Shown here piece by piece: positions 10,201 to 22,200 of a stretch of 64,000 nucleotides of DNA; position 1 is the first letter of the stretch, and each line of letters opens with the position of its first letter. The notes below the pieces were generated by a model that did no database searches, was not told the origin of the DNA, and saw nothing but the letters and a program-made list of their open reading frames with translations. The DNA comes from Membranipora membranacea (lineage: Eukaryota > Bryozoa > Gymnolaemata > Cheilostomatida > Membraniporidae): the NCBI GenBank assembly GCA_914767715.1, contig OU612067.1, positions 12,026,001-12,090,000 on the forward strand. Reading direction: 5' to 3'. A program made the translations under genes and the position numbers.

Positions 10201-13200
10201 ATATTGACCTCATTGTCACCTATTGAGGCTGAGCATTAGGGCATTTTTCAGCACAGTTTTTATTGCAGCGAAGAAACAGCATTCCTCAACCCAGGCATCT
10301 CAGTTTGTGCTATAGTATAATTTTTACAATATGAGTTTCAATTTCATTAGTCTAGTCAAGAAGCATTCTGGTGGTTTCCAGTTGCTTGAATCATAGATCC
10401 CGAAGAAATTACTTGACAATAGCAAAATATATCAAAGATAAACAACAGAAGATTGAAGTGATTGCTTTACGTGACATAATCAGCAGTCACAATGACCAAA
10501 AATAGGAAAAATTAAATTATAGCTGTATATGTGCATCTATTTGGGCTCTTCCCCTTCCAGCCTTAACAGCATTACTCGCAAAACTACAATCCCATACAAA
10601 ACATTGTTGTTACATTTCAGATTTAGAAACAAACCTCTTGATGATAAAGACCAACAGATTGAGTTCACACCTCTACAAAAACCCGATCTGAAGCCAAAAC
10701 CCACAATAAAGCCAAATCCAAAGACAAGCTCTGATGGTAAGTTTATTTAGTTGCTGATTAACTATCACATCTCTGCTTACTACTGAGCATGTAAAACTCC
10801 AAAAAATTAAAATTGTATACACCCTAACCCTTTCAACCCAGAAATCATCTTACTCCTCAGATATATTAGTACAAAATTCAGGCTTTTTTATTGCACAGAA
10901 TTATACAAAGATACCTATTTATTTACTGATCTAAATGAACAAAAAAACAAAACATGTTATCATATATAATCTTCACCTGCTTTGCTTACATAAGGCTATG
11001 ATGCCAGGCTAAAATACCTAGACCTAGTTGCATAGTATCCATTCAAAAACCTTTAATTAAGATTTTATTCATCAGGTGGCCACTCAGAAAAATGGCAATG
11101 GTGCGTCTTTCATTTTGTATGACTTACCATTAAAATTGTGAAATCTATAAAATAATTGTGAATTTATTGTGGTTTCGAATCCCATTGGGGGAGCTTTCAA
11201 GTTTGATTGTTCCAGACCCCAGCATCCTCAGGTGTATACCTCTTCTGTGTACTTGTCTTCTGACTGACTCATGCAAAGACATGCTGACAAGCTTGAAAGT
11301 CAGCTAAAACTCACTACGAGGGGTCCCAGCAATTGGTCATGTAAGGCCAACAACCCCAACACTTACGCTGTGTTGCATGGGGTGACAATGGTGGATTGGA
11401 ATGTGCTATGGGACGAGAGAACACAACACTGAGTAGTGAATAACGGGCATGCTAATTAGCGCCATCAACCCATTCTTTTTTGGGGATGGGGAGATGGCGC
11501 AATCGGTTAGCGCGCTTGTTATTCACTGCCAGGCGATTAGTGCCGCAAGAGTTGTGGGTTCGAATCCCATTGGGGGAGCTTTCAAGTTTGATTGTTCCAG
11601 CACCCTCGGGTGAATTTATTGTCCGCTTCCATTCTACCCTGCCATACCATCTAGCACCTCTCAAAACACGCTTGTCTCTTTGTAGACCGTAATCTTGTCC
11701 AGATATATGATGAAGTAAGAGTGACTCACATCACAAAGCTGCTTGATTTAGCAACTACACAAGAGGAATCACTTAAAGAGGATTACAAGGTATAGTATAA
11801 TATACACATAGAACTTACTTCATCTTTTGTTGCGTTGGTGTAGTCGAAGACACATCTTTGGGCCATCGACATATTGAAAGATTATTCCAGCACCACTAGT
11901 TCGATGTGTCCCTGAGTTGTGAACTAAGGCCAGTTCAGATTGCCTCGGCCATCCCCCATCTCAAAGACAAGACACAAGTCAAGCACTGTTAAAGACTTCG
12001 GAAGGACCACAGCAATAAATAGTCTGGCAGCTAGTTCTGCAGTAATTATGCAAAATTTTCACATTTAGAAAATCCAGAACACTTGTGGGTAAAAAGTGAT
12101 CTGTAGTGTTAAGAATTGTCCTCCCTTCTCATCTACGAGCTATGAGGTATTTATGCGGCCTAGTGCTGTGCCAACATAATAAGCTTACACTTCAAATTAT
12201 ATTTAATTGCCATTCTTTCCCACATTAGTTCAAAATAAATATAGTTCCATTGTCAGGAGACATTTTACAACAGTAGATAACTTCATTTAATAATTTTTAC
12301 AGTTGTCTCAAGTAGATAGAAGTGTTAGGTTGGCACAGCACTAGGGCGCATAAATACCTCAAAGCTCGTAGATGAGAAGGGAGGACAATCCCTAACTCTA
12401 CACATAATTTTTACCCAGAAATGCTCTGAATTTTCTAAATGATAAAATATTGCATAATTACTGCAGAACTAGCTGCCAGACTATATATTGCTGTGGTCCT
12501 TCCGAAGTCTACTACCACTTAACACATATGTCAAACATATCCAGGTCGGTTTGAAACAGCCTTTGATTGTTACAAGCATATCTTGTTGTGAGCGTCGCAA
12601 CTAGATTCTCTTTGACACATTTAATCGGGTACAACCCTTCTATCATCAGAAATGGGCCTTCTAGCCCTGACTCAAAATAGGTTTGGTCTGTAAACTTCTA
12701 CAAACATATCCAGCTTGGTGTGGAACAGCAATGATAATCCATCTGGATGCTCTCATTGATAAACCGCAATTTCATAAACAAGCTTCATCAGATTAATCAG
12801 TCAATACAATTTATCTTTTCAGAAACTTGGAGCCTTACCAAAGCCTATTATGGAGATGGCTAGTCGCCCAGAGAACAAAGGAAAGTGCAAATACAAAGGC
12901 CTCTATCCAGGTGAGCAGACAACAATCTAATTACAAGCCTCCTGCACAGATGTCGCAAATGCTAGACTACTTTTATTGCCTTCATTATTGCAAGGTTCGA
13001 GGAAATAATTTTTCATTTTTAGTTCATTTATGAGCCATTGTTTGAAAGGTTCAACCATGTTATTTAGTTAGTTGGTTAGTTAGAGAATGATAAGTCAATT
13101 ATAGTGATATAGGGATGCATTTAACCATTTGGTTGGCAACCCCCATTAATGATTGTTCTCAGTAAACGCTACTGCAGACCAGCTAGTAACCTTGCACTGA

Positions 13201-16200
13201 CAGTAGCTGATCAAACTTGCTTACATCATTATGTCTTGAAATGTCATTGCACACACAAACAGGCTGGAACAAAGCAAGATATTCAAGTTCAAGATTGAAG
13301 ATTTTGAATCAGCTGTTGAGAGACTATTTCGAGCTCCCCCCCCCTGCGATAAAAACGGCGGGCTTTTAACACAGAGAAACAACTCGCTCTCGCAAAGGCT
13401 ACTTCACCAGCCCATGTGCAGCTCTAGTCTGAGATGAGGTATGTAGTGTAGCAACTTCTGCAAAACCTTTGTCATCCCACGGTATTTTACATTTTTATCT
13501 GTTTTCTTTAGGTGATGCTCACAGAGTGGTTCTCAATACTGAGAGCCCTGATCACAGTGATTTCATCAACGCCTCTCATATTCAGGTTTGAAGAGCCATT
13601 TATTATATATATATCATATATATAGGGAGGCTATTTTGCATGCAAAAGTTGGCCAACCTTCAAACTCAAACTCAACTAAATCGTTTATGCTGCCATGACA
13701 AGTTAAATTATTTCTGTCTACAGAGTACACAAACCAGTGTCGGATCGAGAAAGATCACGTCAGTTCAATGCTGGCAGAGTTCATATGAGATTACTTTGTA
13801 ATACTAAATGCAGTTTTTTGGCAGTTTGATGATTTTATTACTGAACTACACCCTGGGGCAAATGCCCCAGGCAACTGATAAATTGCAACGCCAAGTTGTA
13901 ACTGTCACACGTAACTCCCGATCGTAACTCGCAATTGTAACTGATCTTTCAGAGCAAAAACCACTGGTCTTTATACTGACCTGTATAAATAGGTCGTAAA
14001 AATAGAAATGGGTGGGATGATATGTCATTATTTTGATGGCCAACCTCTGCATTTAAATGGTAGTTAAATGTGCAAAAAATGGAAGTAAATGCTGAAGAGT
14101 ATAACAATTAATCAGTTTAGGACCATGGCAACCATGACAGTGCAATATACAACGCCTAACTTCATGTAGAGTCATGCACCTAGGCGTGTCACTCACAGTG
14201 TATGTGACATCAGCAGCAAATTTCATCAACCAGAATAAGTCATGATCATCCTAAATTTAACTGATTATGAAAAGTGGGACTGTTTGCAGTCAAGCTCTTT
14301 GTTCAGAGAACATTAGACATAATCATCTCAATTGGTTTTTAACAAAATAATTTAAGACTGTTTGAATATTTTAAAATCATTGGTTCTCCATTTAATCAAA
14401 TTAAATACACCCAGTTGAAAGTCATGAACAGGGAAGTTCCCGGTTCGTTTTGTGTTATTAGAAACACAAGTTTCATGATGTTTGCTTTAAACTGTTTACA
14501 TAAGACATCGCATTCATATTTTACAGGGCTATACAGGGAAAAATGAGTACATTGCTTCACAAGGTATAGTTATAATCATAGCTTGAATCAACTTCCTCAT
14601 TCTAGCCTCAAACTTTGCCCAGCCTCTTAATCTAAGCACACTACAATATGAGTCAGACTATGAGCGTTAAAAAGTTAGGATCAAAACCATATAATACGCA
14701 AACCTGCTAGTAACGCATACGGCGGTGGTTTCTATAGAATATGGTATTATTTATACCATTGTATGACTGTGCTCTTGTAGGTCCCCAGAAAGCAACCATT
14801 GATGACTTTTGGTTGATGATATGGCAGCAGAAGGTCAAGGCTGTAGTAATGGTTACAAATCTAGTTGAAAACGGCCATGTAAGTCACTATAATACTATTT
14901 AATGATCCCGCTAAATTGTTTGTTTGTGTATTTAGCATTGCAATGATCACCAAGCCCTATAAAGTAATTTCTTATTATAATATTCTGATTTCATAGAATT
15001 CAGTCCCAATGCTGTCCGACTCACATATAATATCATAGTATATTATATCCTACTTTATACATATGACAATATTCCTGTCGATCATGTCTCTTTATTAAAG
15101 CCGAAATGTGAGATGTACTGGCCCATGGATGAGACAAGCCCAATATCCTTCCGAGATATAACTGTCAGCATGACTTCTTATGTTATGTGGGCCGACTTTG
15201 TCATACGAGAGCTGGAGGTATCAAAGGTATGTGCATAATGTTTATCATCAAAATTTTCCTAGGATTGTGATGGGCCTTAGTGATAGCCTTAGTCTGTATA
15301 CTCTATCAGCTGAACATTTTGTTATGGACTTAATTATAGCTAGCTTGGCTATAAGACATATCTTATATCTGCATTGTTTGAATGTTTGAATGTGATCTAC
15401 TCTATTTCACTAGGATGGTCAAACTAGGAAGATTAAACAATTCCACTTCACGTCTTGGCCGGATCATGACGTGCCGAACGAAATGAGTCCTTTCATTACT
15501 TTCTACAGAAGAGTTCACTCTGAAACATTCAGACTTACTGGTCCTCTTCTTGTGCACTGCAGGTAAATCAGTAATCATGAAATTCTAGTTATTTTGGACT
15601 GTTTTAGGTACCTTTTTAGGCCCATAGTTCTAGAGGAGGCAATGCCTCCTCTGGAAATATAAATATAGTTGCCTAAAAAGACTGAGATTGAGAAATCTAT
15701 GCCAGAATAGGCTTCACTGGGATTAACATTTCCCTAATTGCTTTGGGAGGAGCTCACAGCACCCCCTCCTAATGATGCTTCAGACTAACCTCCCCTACAA
15801 TGTTTACTAAACTAAGGCTCTGGTTTTATGGTAGTTGTACACTGTATACATTGCACACTGTTCCTTTTTTAAGATCAAAAGTAAAATAAAAGCAATATTT
15901 TTCCTATTTTGCTTTGATCATGTTAAGAATTTGTATCTCTATAACAGTGCCGGTGTTGGGCGGACGGGTACATTCCTAGGACTGGACACACTGATGAACC
16001 GAGCGGAGAAAAACCCACAAGTTGATCTATTTGACTGCATACGACTGATGAGAGAGAGGCGACCAAGCATGGTCCAAACTGAGGTGTGGCAACATTGAAA
16101 ATTTGTGATGGTGTCAAATCCTGCGTTTTATGTTTCTCATGACGAAGATCATCATTGGCTAGTGACAGGGTTCATTGTTCTCTATAGAATCAAGGCATCC

Positions 16201-19200
16201 ACAACTGATTGATCAAATATTCCGATCTGTCCAGCACATTTCATGTGGTGCCATTTCTAAGATTTAAATGTGCTAGCATACTTTATTTCCATTCGATAAT
16301 CATATCACAGGTGCAGCGGTGTAAGTACAGATTCCATAAGCTACAACGTAGTTTTGAACCGCTTTCTTTTGTAAAAAAAAGTTTGCAAAAGCCATATTTG
16401 AGACAACGCAATAGTTCAAAATAACGGTAAAGTAGTATGCAGTTAGCGGCTGGTAAAAAGCGCTTCCTCCAAGCGTGGCGTTTACTTGGTGGTCTAAGCT
16501 ACACCTTTTTTATCACCAGAGCTAGCTATACTTACTGATATTGGGGATAATTTACATGCTCTGTAAGTATGTACAATGACAAATCTAGATAATATAATGA
16601 GTGTTTTTACAGAACAATCATGGATTCAATATATTATTTCATCTACTTATTGTTTCTTGATTGGCTCTTTCAGCCGAAACAGTATATAACACAATGATAC
16701 GTACTTATATTTTTTGTTAACAGAAGCAGTACATATTCCTTCACAAAGTGATTTATGAGGCTTACACTACATCAAGCTACGTGGTGCCAGCAAACGAGAT
16801 TGAAAGCCGATTATCTTCTGGCCAGATATACTCCAACACCGAGAGTCCCCTTACTGACGAGTTTGAAGTAAATCAATTTTTATATAGCATTATTGTAGTG
16901 GGAAAAGGGTAGTGGGCTATCCTATCGCCCCCTTGCTAAATATTTCTCTTTAATTAGATATTAGGAAACTTTAATCATACAGCGCAATGTAAACTGGTAT
17001 ATAGGAACAAAGGTTGAAGAGTTTTGAACCGCAAAAAACAAACAGTTCTGTATCCGAGCCTACGTATATAACTTTATCTGCGGTTAAGAACTCTGCGACA
17101 AACTTAGCTTGATCTAAAAATTGTTTCTTTTATTCTTTAACCTAAGTGGGTGCAGTGAAACCTCTCATATCAACACCATGTACCACATGTGTTTGCGTTG
17201 CTGCCGTAGAATGGAGGCTTTGACCCCATTGGAACAGAGTGAGTGTTGTGATCTTAATGTTACATTTTTTTACATTCAGCATCTACAGATGATGATTGGA
17301 CTGCATGACCTTGATGTCTCTGAAGGGAAGAGTCTGGAAAATCAGCGAAAGAACAGAAACCAAGATATCCTGCCTCCAAGCAAACCGAAAAGTAAGGAAA
17401 AACATTTTAAATTTGAAAAGATGCAACAACTTCTTTCATTCAAGCTTATTTTAATAGATTAGCCTCAGAAAAGGATTATGCAGCCCCTTCTATATATATT
17501 GATGTTCATTCGTGTCAGTCAAAATACATTCTTTCAAAGCCTAAAACTTATACTGATTATGGAGACCTTAAAAAGCTATATAGTCCGTAAGTTAAAAGTG
17601 CTGAAATGACATAGCTCGCTCTTAGATGGCAAGCTAGAAAGCTTAATGGGGGTTGTAAACAATGACTTTATCATATTTATATATCCTAACGTGATGTAAT
17701 TTTCTTTTATCAAAAAGCTGATAAGGAAAGACTTCTGAGGCCGAAGGTCATGATCTCTGCAGAAGGAGACTATATCAATGCTGTTCTTATTGATGTAAGT
17801 AGAATCAGATGAATGTTTGTTTAGCTGCATAACTTGACTGAAACTTAAAAGGAAGAAGCCTTAGCTTGATTCCAGTGCATGCAGTGGTGATATCAGGAGC
17901 ATCCGACCGCAATTGTTCCTGCAAGTCTTTGGGTCACGTAACAAGCATGATTCAAGGCATTTCACAGCACTAAACAATAAATAGATCCATGCCCCTTCTC
18001 ACAGCGTAGTGACAGACCCTGAATTGTATCTATTGGTAGGCCAGTGAGTTTTTTAACTTGGTTATGTTACGGCTTCATGCCATTTCTGCGCATAAGCAAT
18101 AGCGCAGTTCGAGACTTATATAGGGTACGCTGTACTCAACTTGTTACTTACTCTTATGAAATATGAATTATAATTTATGAAGATTTCTTGGTAAAAACAG
18201 ATACCAAGTACTTTAAAGTGTCTAATCCCAAAGATAGATTATCCCAGATTGGCTGCTTTCACCCTAACAGTGTCTTGGAATGGGGGTTTAAGATACATCT
18301 CCGTCCTTCTGTCACATAAAGCTCTGAAGGAAAACTAATGGACCAGATTCCAGAAGCCACCCCCTGTACTTGAATGGCGTACAACTGAATGATAATAATG
18401 ATAATCCTCTCCTATCCTCACCTATCTCCGCTCTGTCCTGTTCGGGTAGCGGGTGCCTGCCGGAGGCCTAGTTCTATCGAAATTCTCCATCTAATCCTGT
18501 CCTGTGCATACTCTTCACTGAGGAACAGGATATCCTTCCATCTATGCTTTGGGCGTCCCCGATTTCTCCTTCCTTCCACTCTCACCTCATGTACTCTTCT
18601 GATGTCATCATCTCCCTCTCTTCTGCACACATGCTCAAACCACTGCAACCTTCATCTTCTCATCAAGTCTAACACACTCATGATATTCGCTTCTCGTCTT
18701 ATACTTTCGTTGGTTTTGTGCTCCTCAAGACTAATTTCAAGACAGTATCGCAACATTCTCATCTCACATACACTGAATCTTTCAGCAAGATAATCTGTCA
18801 ATAGCCAATTTGCCACTGTCTTATAGATGAGCGCCTTCAACTTTTGAGGTATTTTCCTGTAGCGGGTATTTGAATGTGGTTCTTTGAGGCAAAGTGGCAT
18901 GTGCAGGGCCATCACACTCCTTTAATCTGATGTTGTCACTGCTGTCTTTTGGGGGGTAGGTACTCAGTTTTAGACCTGCTGACTTTTAGGCCCACATCCT
19001 CTAATCTTCTACTCCAGTCCTCTAATCTCTCTTGCATATCGTGTCGACTCTCATCACAAAAACCAAATCATCTGCAAATAGCATACTCCACGGTGTGTCT
19101 TCTCCATTGTCATCCGAGATAACATCCATTATAATTATAAAAAGTAATGGGCTAAGGGCTGATCATTGGTGTAGTCCAACTTCCACTCTTATTTCTTCTG

Positions 19201-22200
19201 TCTCTCCTGCATTTGTTACCACTCTTGTTGTTGAGTCCTTGTACATATCCTTGATGATGTCAATGTATATTCCAGGCACATGACGCTTCCTCAGACAATG
19301 CCAAATTAGCTCTCTTGGGATGGTGTCATACACCTTTTCCAGGTCAACAAATACCATATGCAGCTCCTTGTTGAATTCCCTATACTTCTCCTGTAGCATA
19401 TGTAGGCAAAACATGGGCTCTATGGTTGATTTGCCTCTCTCTAAAACCCATATTGATTGTCTTTAATCTTGACTAACTCTCTTAACCTCGACTCAATAAC
19501 TCTCTCATAAAGTTTGAGGGAGTGGCTGAGGATCTTTATACCTCTGTAATTACCACAACTAAGGGGGTCACCCTTCTGCTTGTAAAGTGGGACAATTTTG
19601 CTTTTCCGCCACTCATTTGGTATCCCTCGTCTCATAGCTTCCCTAAAACATGATGTTATCCATGTTGTTCCCGTGTCCTTAAGTTTCTTTATCATTTCTA
19701 TGGGGAGCTCATCAAGTCCCTTCGTTTTATTCAATTTCATCCTTCCTATCTGATTTCCTACTTCCTCCTCCGAGATGTCCTCAACTGGCCCCTGTACCTT
19801 CTCCATTGCTCCTATTTCTGGCGTTCTGTTTTTGGTGTTTAGTAGTTTGTTGAAATAATCCTTCCATCTTTCTTTGCTGTCCTTATCTTCACTTATGATC
19901 CTTCCTTGTTCATCTTTGATAAATACTATCATATCTATGTCCTTTGAACTCCTCTGCCTTGTTCTTGCTAACTTATAAATTTTCTTCTAGATCTTTATAC
20001 AAATCTTCATAACCTGTCTCTTTTGCTATTGCACACTTCTCTTTGCTGATCTTATTCAGTCGTTTCATTGTCTCCTTATCTTCATCTGATCTCGTCATTT
20101 TCCAGTCTTTGAAAGCTTCTTTCTTATTTTTCACAGCCTGTTGGACTTCTTCGTTCCACCACCATGATTCCTTCTCTATGTACATTCCTCCTTTACTGAC
20201 TCCAGATGATTCCTTTGCTGCTTCAATTATTTTCGGGTATGTCTCATTCCATGTCAAATCTCTCACTTCATTTTGTTCTACCAACATCTCTGTAACCTTG
20301 CAATCCAGCTCGTCTCCCTCTTCCTCTTTGATTTTCCACCAGATTTTCATCGGTCTCTCTCTCACTATCTTTTTCCTCTTTCTGATCTTGTAATCCATCA
20401 CTAAGAGCATGTGCTGTGGTGCTATTGGTTCACCTGGGATCACTTTACAGTCTTTCACATTGCCAAAGTCTTCTCGTCGTATCATGATGTAATTAATCGC
20501 TGTCTGGTTAAGGCCGCTTTTGTATGTGTAGGTCTTCTCATCAGTTTTGGCAAAGAAAGTATTTGCCAGCGCCAAATCTGTACTTCTTGCGTAACCCATA
20601 ATCTTTTCTCCCTCGTCATTCCTCCTACCTGCTGAATTTCCTTCATGCCATCTCTCAAAGCCTTCTAATCTGTCTGCTCCTACATGTCCATTCAAGTCAC
20701 CTGATAATATCAGTTGTTCTGAGACCGAAATCCTCGTAGTAACTCCTTCCAGTTGGTTCCAGAATCTCTGTTTTTCCTCCTCTGCAAATCCTTGTTGGGG
20801 CGCATATGCTGTCACAATGTTTTACGTCTTTTCGGGTGTTACCAGTTTCATTGTCATGATTCTTTCCGACGCTCTCTCAGTCGGTATCACTCTATCCTGC
20901 CACTCTTCACTAAGGCATATCGCCACTCCATTTCTCGGTCACCCGCCTCCACTATAAGATAACTTGTACCCATCTCCAATTGTTCTCGCTTTTCCTCCTG
21001 ATTTGCCACCAGTTCATCGTGTCTCTTGCAAGCATAGTATTTGCATCTTTCTCCTTTTCATCATGTCTGCTAGTTCTCTGCTTTTCCCTGTGAGTGTCCC
21101 GTTGTTAAGGGATGCCACTCTCAATTTTGTTTGCCTCTCTCGTTTTCTTTCCACAGCGTCTAGGCATATATGCCGCTGCGCATCGCTTCCTGGGTATGCC
21201 CTAGCATTATCTGTCATTCTGATTGTCTCCGGCATGATTATTTTGTGGCATGCTTTATTAAGGACTGGATGCTCTTCCTGACGTCCACCCTCTGTGTTTA
21301 CCCGGGCTTGGGACCGGCTGTCTGCTCCGCTGGTTTGCTGAACATCCAGGCCATATTGATAATAATGATAATACAATAAGCAATTAAACTGCTCAATTAC
21401 AGGCATACAGGAAGCAGACGCATTTGATAGCTACTCAGGCTCCTCTTCCATCCACAGTTGCAGATTTCTGGAATGTTATTTGTGATCAGAAGATCAAAGT
21501 GATTGTTCATCTGAATTCGTTATTGGTAAGTTTAGTCAGTCATCTTGATGCATTATCTTGCAACAGTATCAGCACCAAATTGATCATAGGTTCATCCATT
21601 GGCACATAGGCTGCTGATGCCCCAAACGCACAAAAAAATAAATACAGCAAGAACATAATATTTGCACAACGTTGGTAAGAGGTGGGCTAAACCAGCCAGA
21701 AATATTAGAGACAGACATAGACTTAGTATATTAAGTCTATGGAGACAAATCACCTGGCAGTCAATGGCTTTCCCTATTGCACCATTGGCACAAAAGAGGG
21801 TAGCAAGGCGCACTTATTCTTCCTACTAGAGTACATCCTAGAAGTTTGAAACAATTAAAGAAACCCATGAATATGCAGAAAGTAATTTTTCCCTGCCCAT
21901 TTTGTTTATAGAAAGGAGAGGAATTCTATCCAGCATTTGATGGTGGTGAAACTGCTATTGATGATCAGAAAAAGGTAGTCAGGAGAGTGCAAACTACACA
22001 GGACAATGGTATATCATTCATCAAACTTCAGTTCAGCACTTTTTATGAGGTGAGAGCTGAGAACCATAACCAACATTTCTGTCCCAAATTAATTTTTTAC
22101 ATTCCAATCAACAATAAAGGTTTAATGGCATAGTCACATTTGGCCATTGTTATTTTAGGTTTTATGTGGGGTCAATTTTGAATTTTAGAACTTAATTTCG

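Larger units (their letters stand above)
18406..21356 (-). mobile_element. RTE-type LINE, near full length but frame-broken
   Basis: On the minus strand the 5' end (near 21356) reads into 'AGCCCGGGTAAACACAGAGG', close to the 5' ends of other RTE elements. An apurinic endonuclease, reverse transcriptase and the basic C-terminal region follow. It ends in a GATAAT-type simple repeat, as RTE elements often do. The 16-mer TGATAATAATGATAAT flanks it at 18390-18405 and 21357-21372 as a target-site duplication. At about 2.95 kb it approaches the usual RTE size of about 3.2 kb. It lies antisense in the gene 1 intron 17795-21402. Confidence 0.85.

Noticed and set aside
11076-11100. Possible 25-nt micro-exon between gene 1 exons 10621-10736 and 11686-11789
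   Set aside because: The acceptor and donor look usable, but inclusion shifts the frame and creates TGA at the next junction, while the flanking exons join in phase without it.
13329-13440. GC-richer patch with a C-run in a gene 1 intron
   Set aside because: No pairing partner, tRNA-like box or coding frame was found; it may be an old repeat fragment but cannot be supported.
18389-18793. 134-codon + strand open frame
   Set aside because: Antisense shadow of the RTE C-terminal region.
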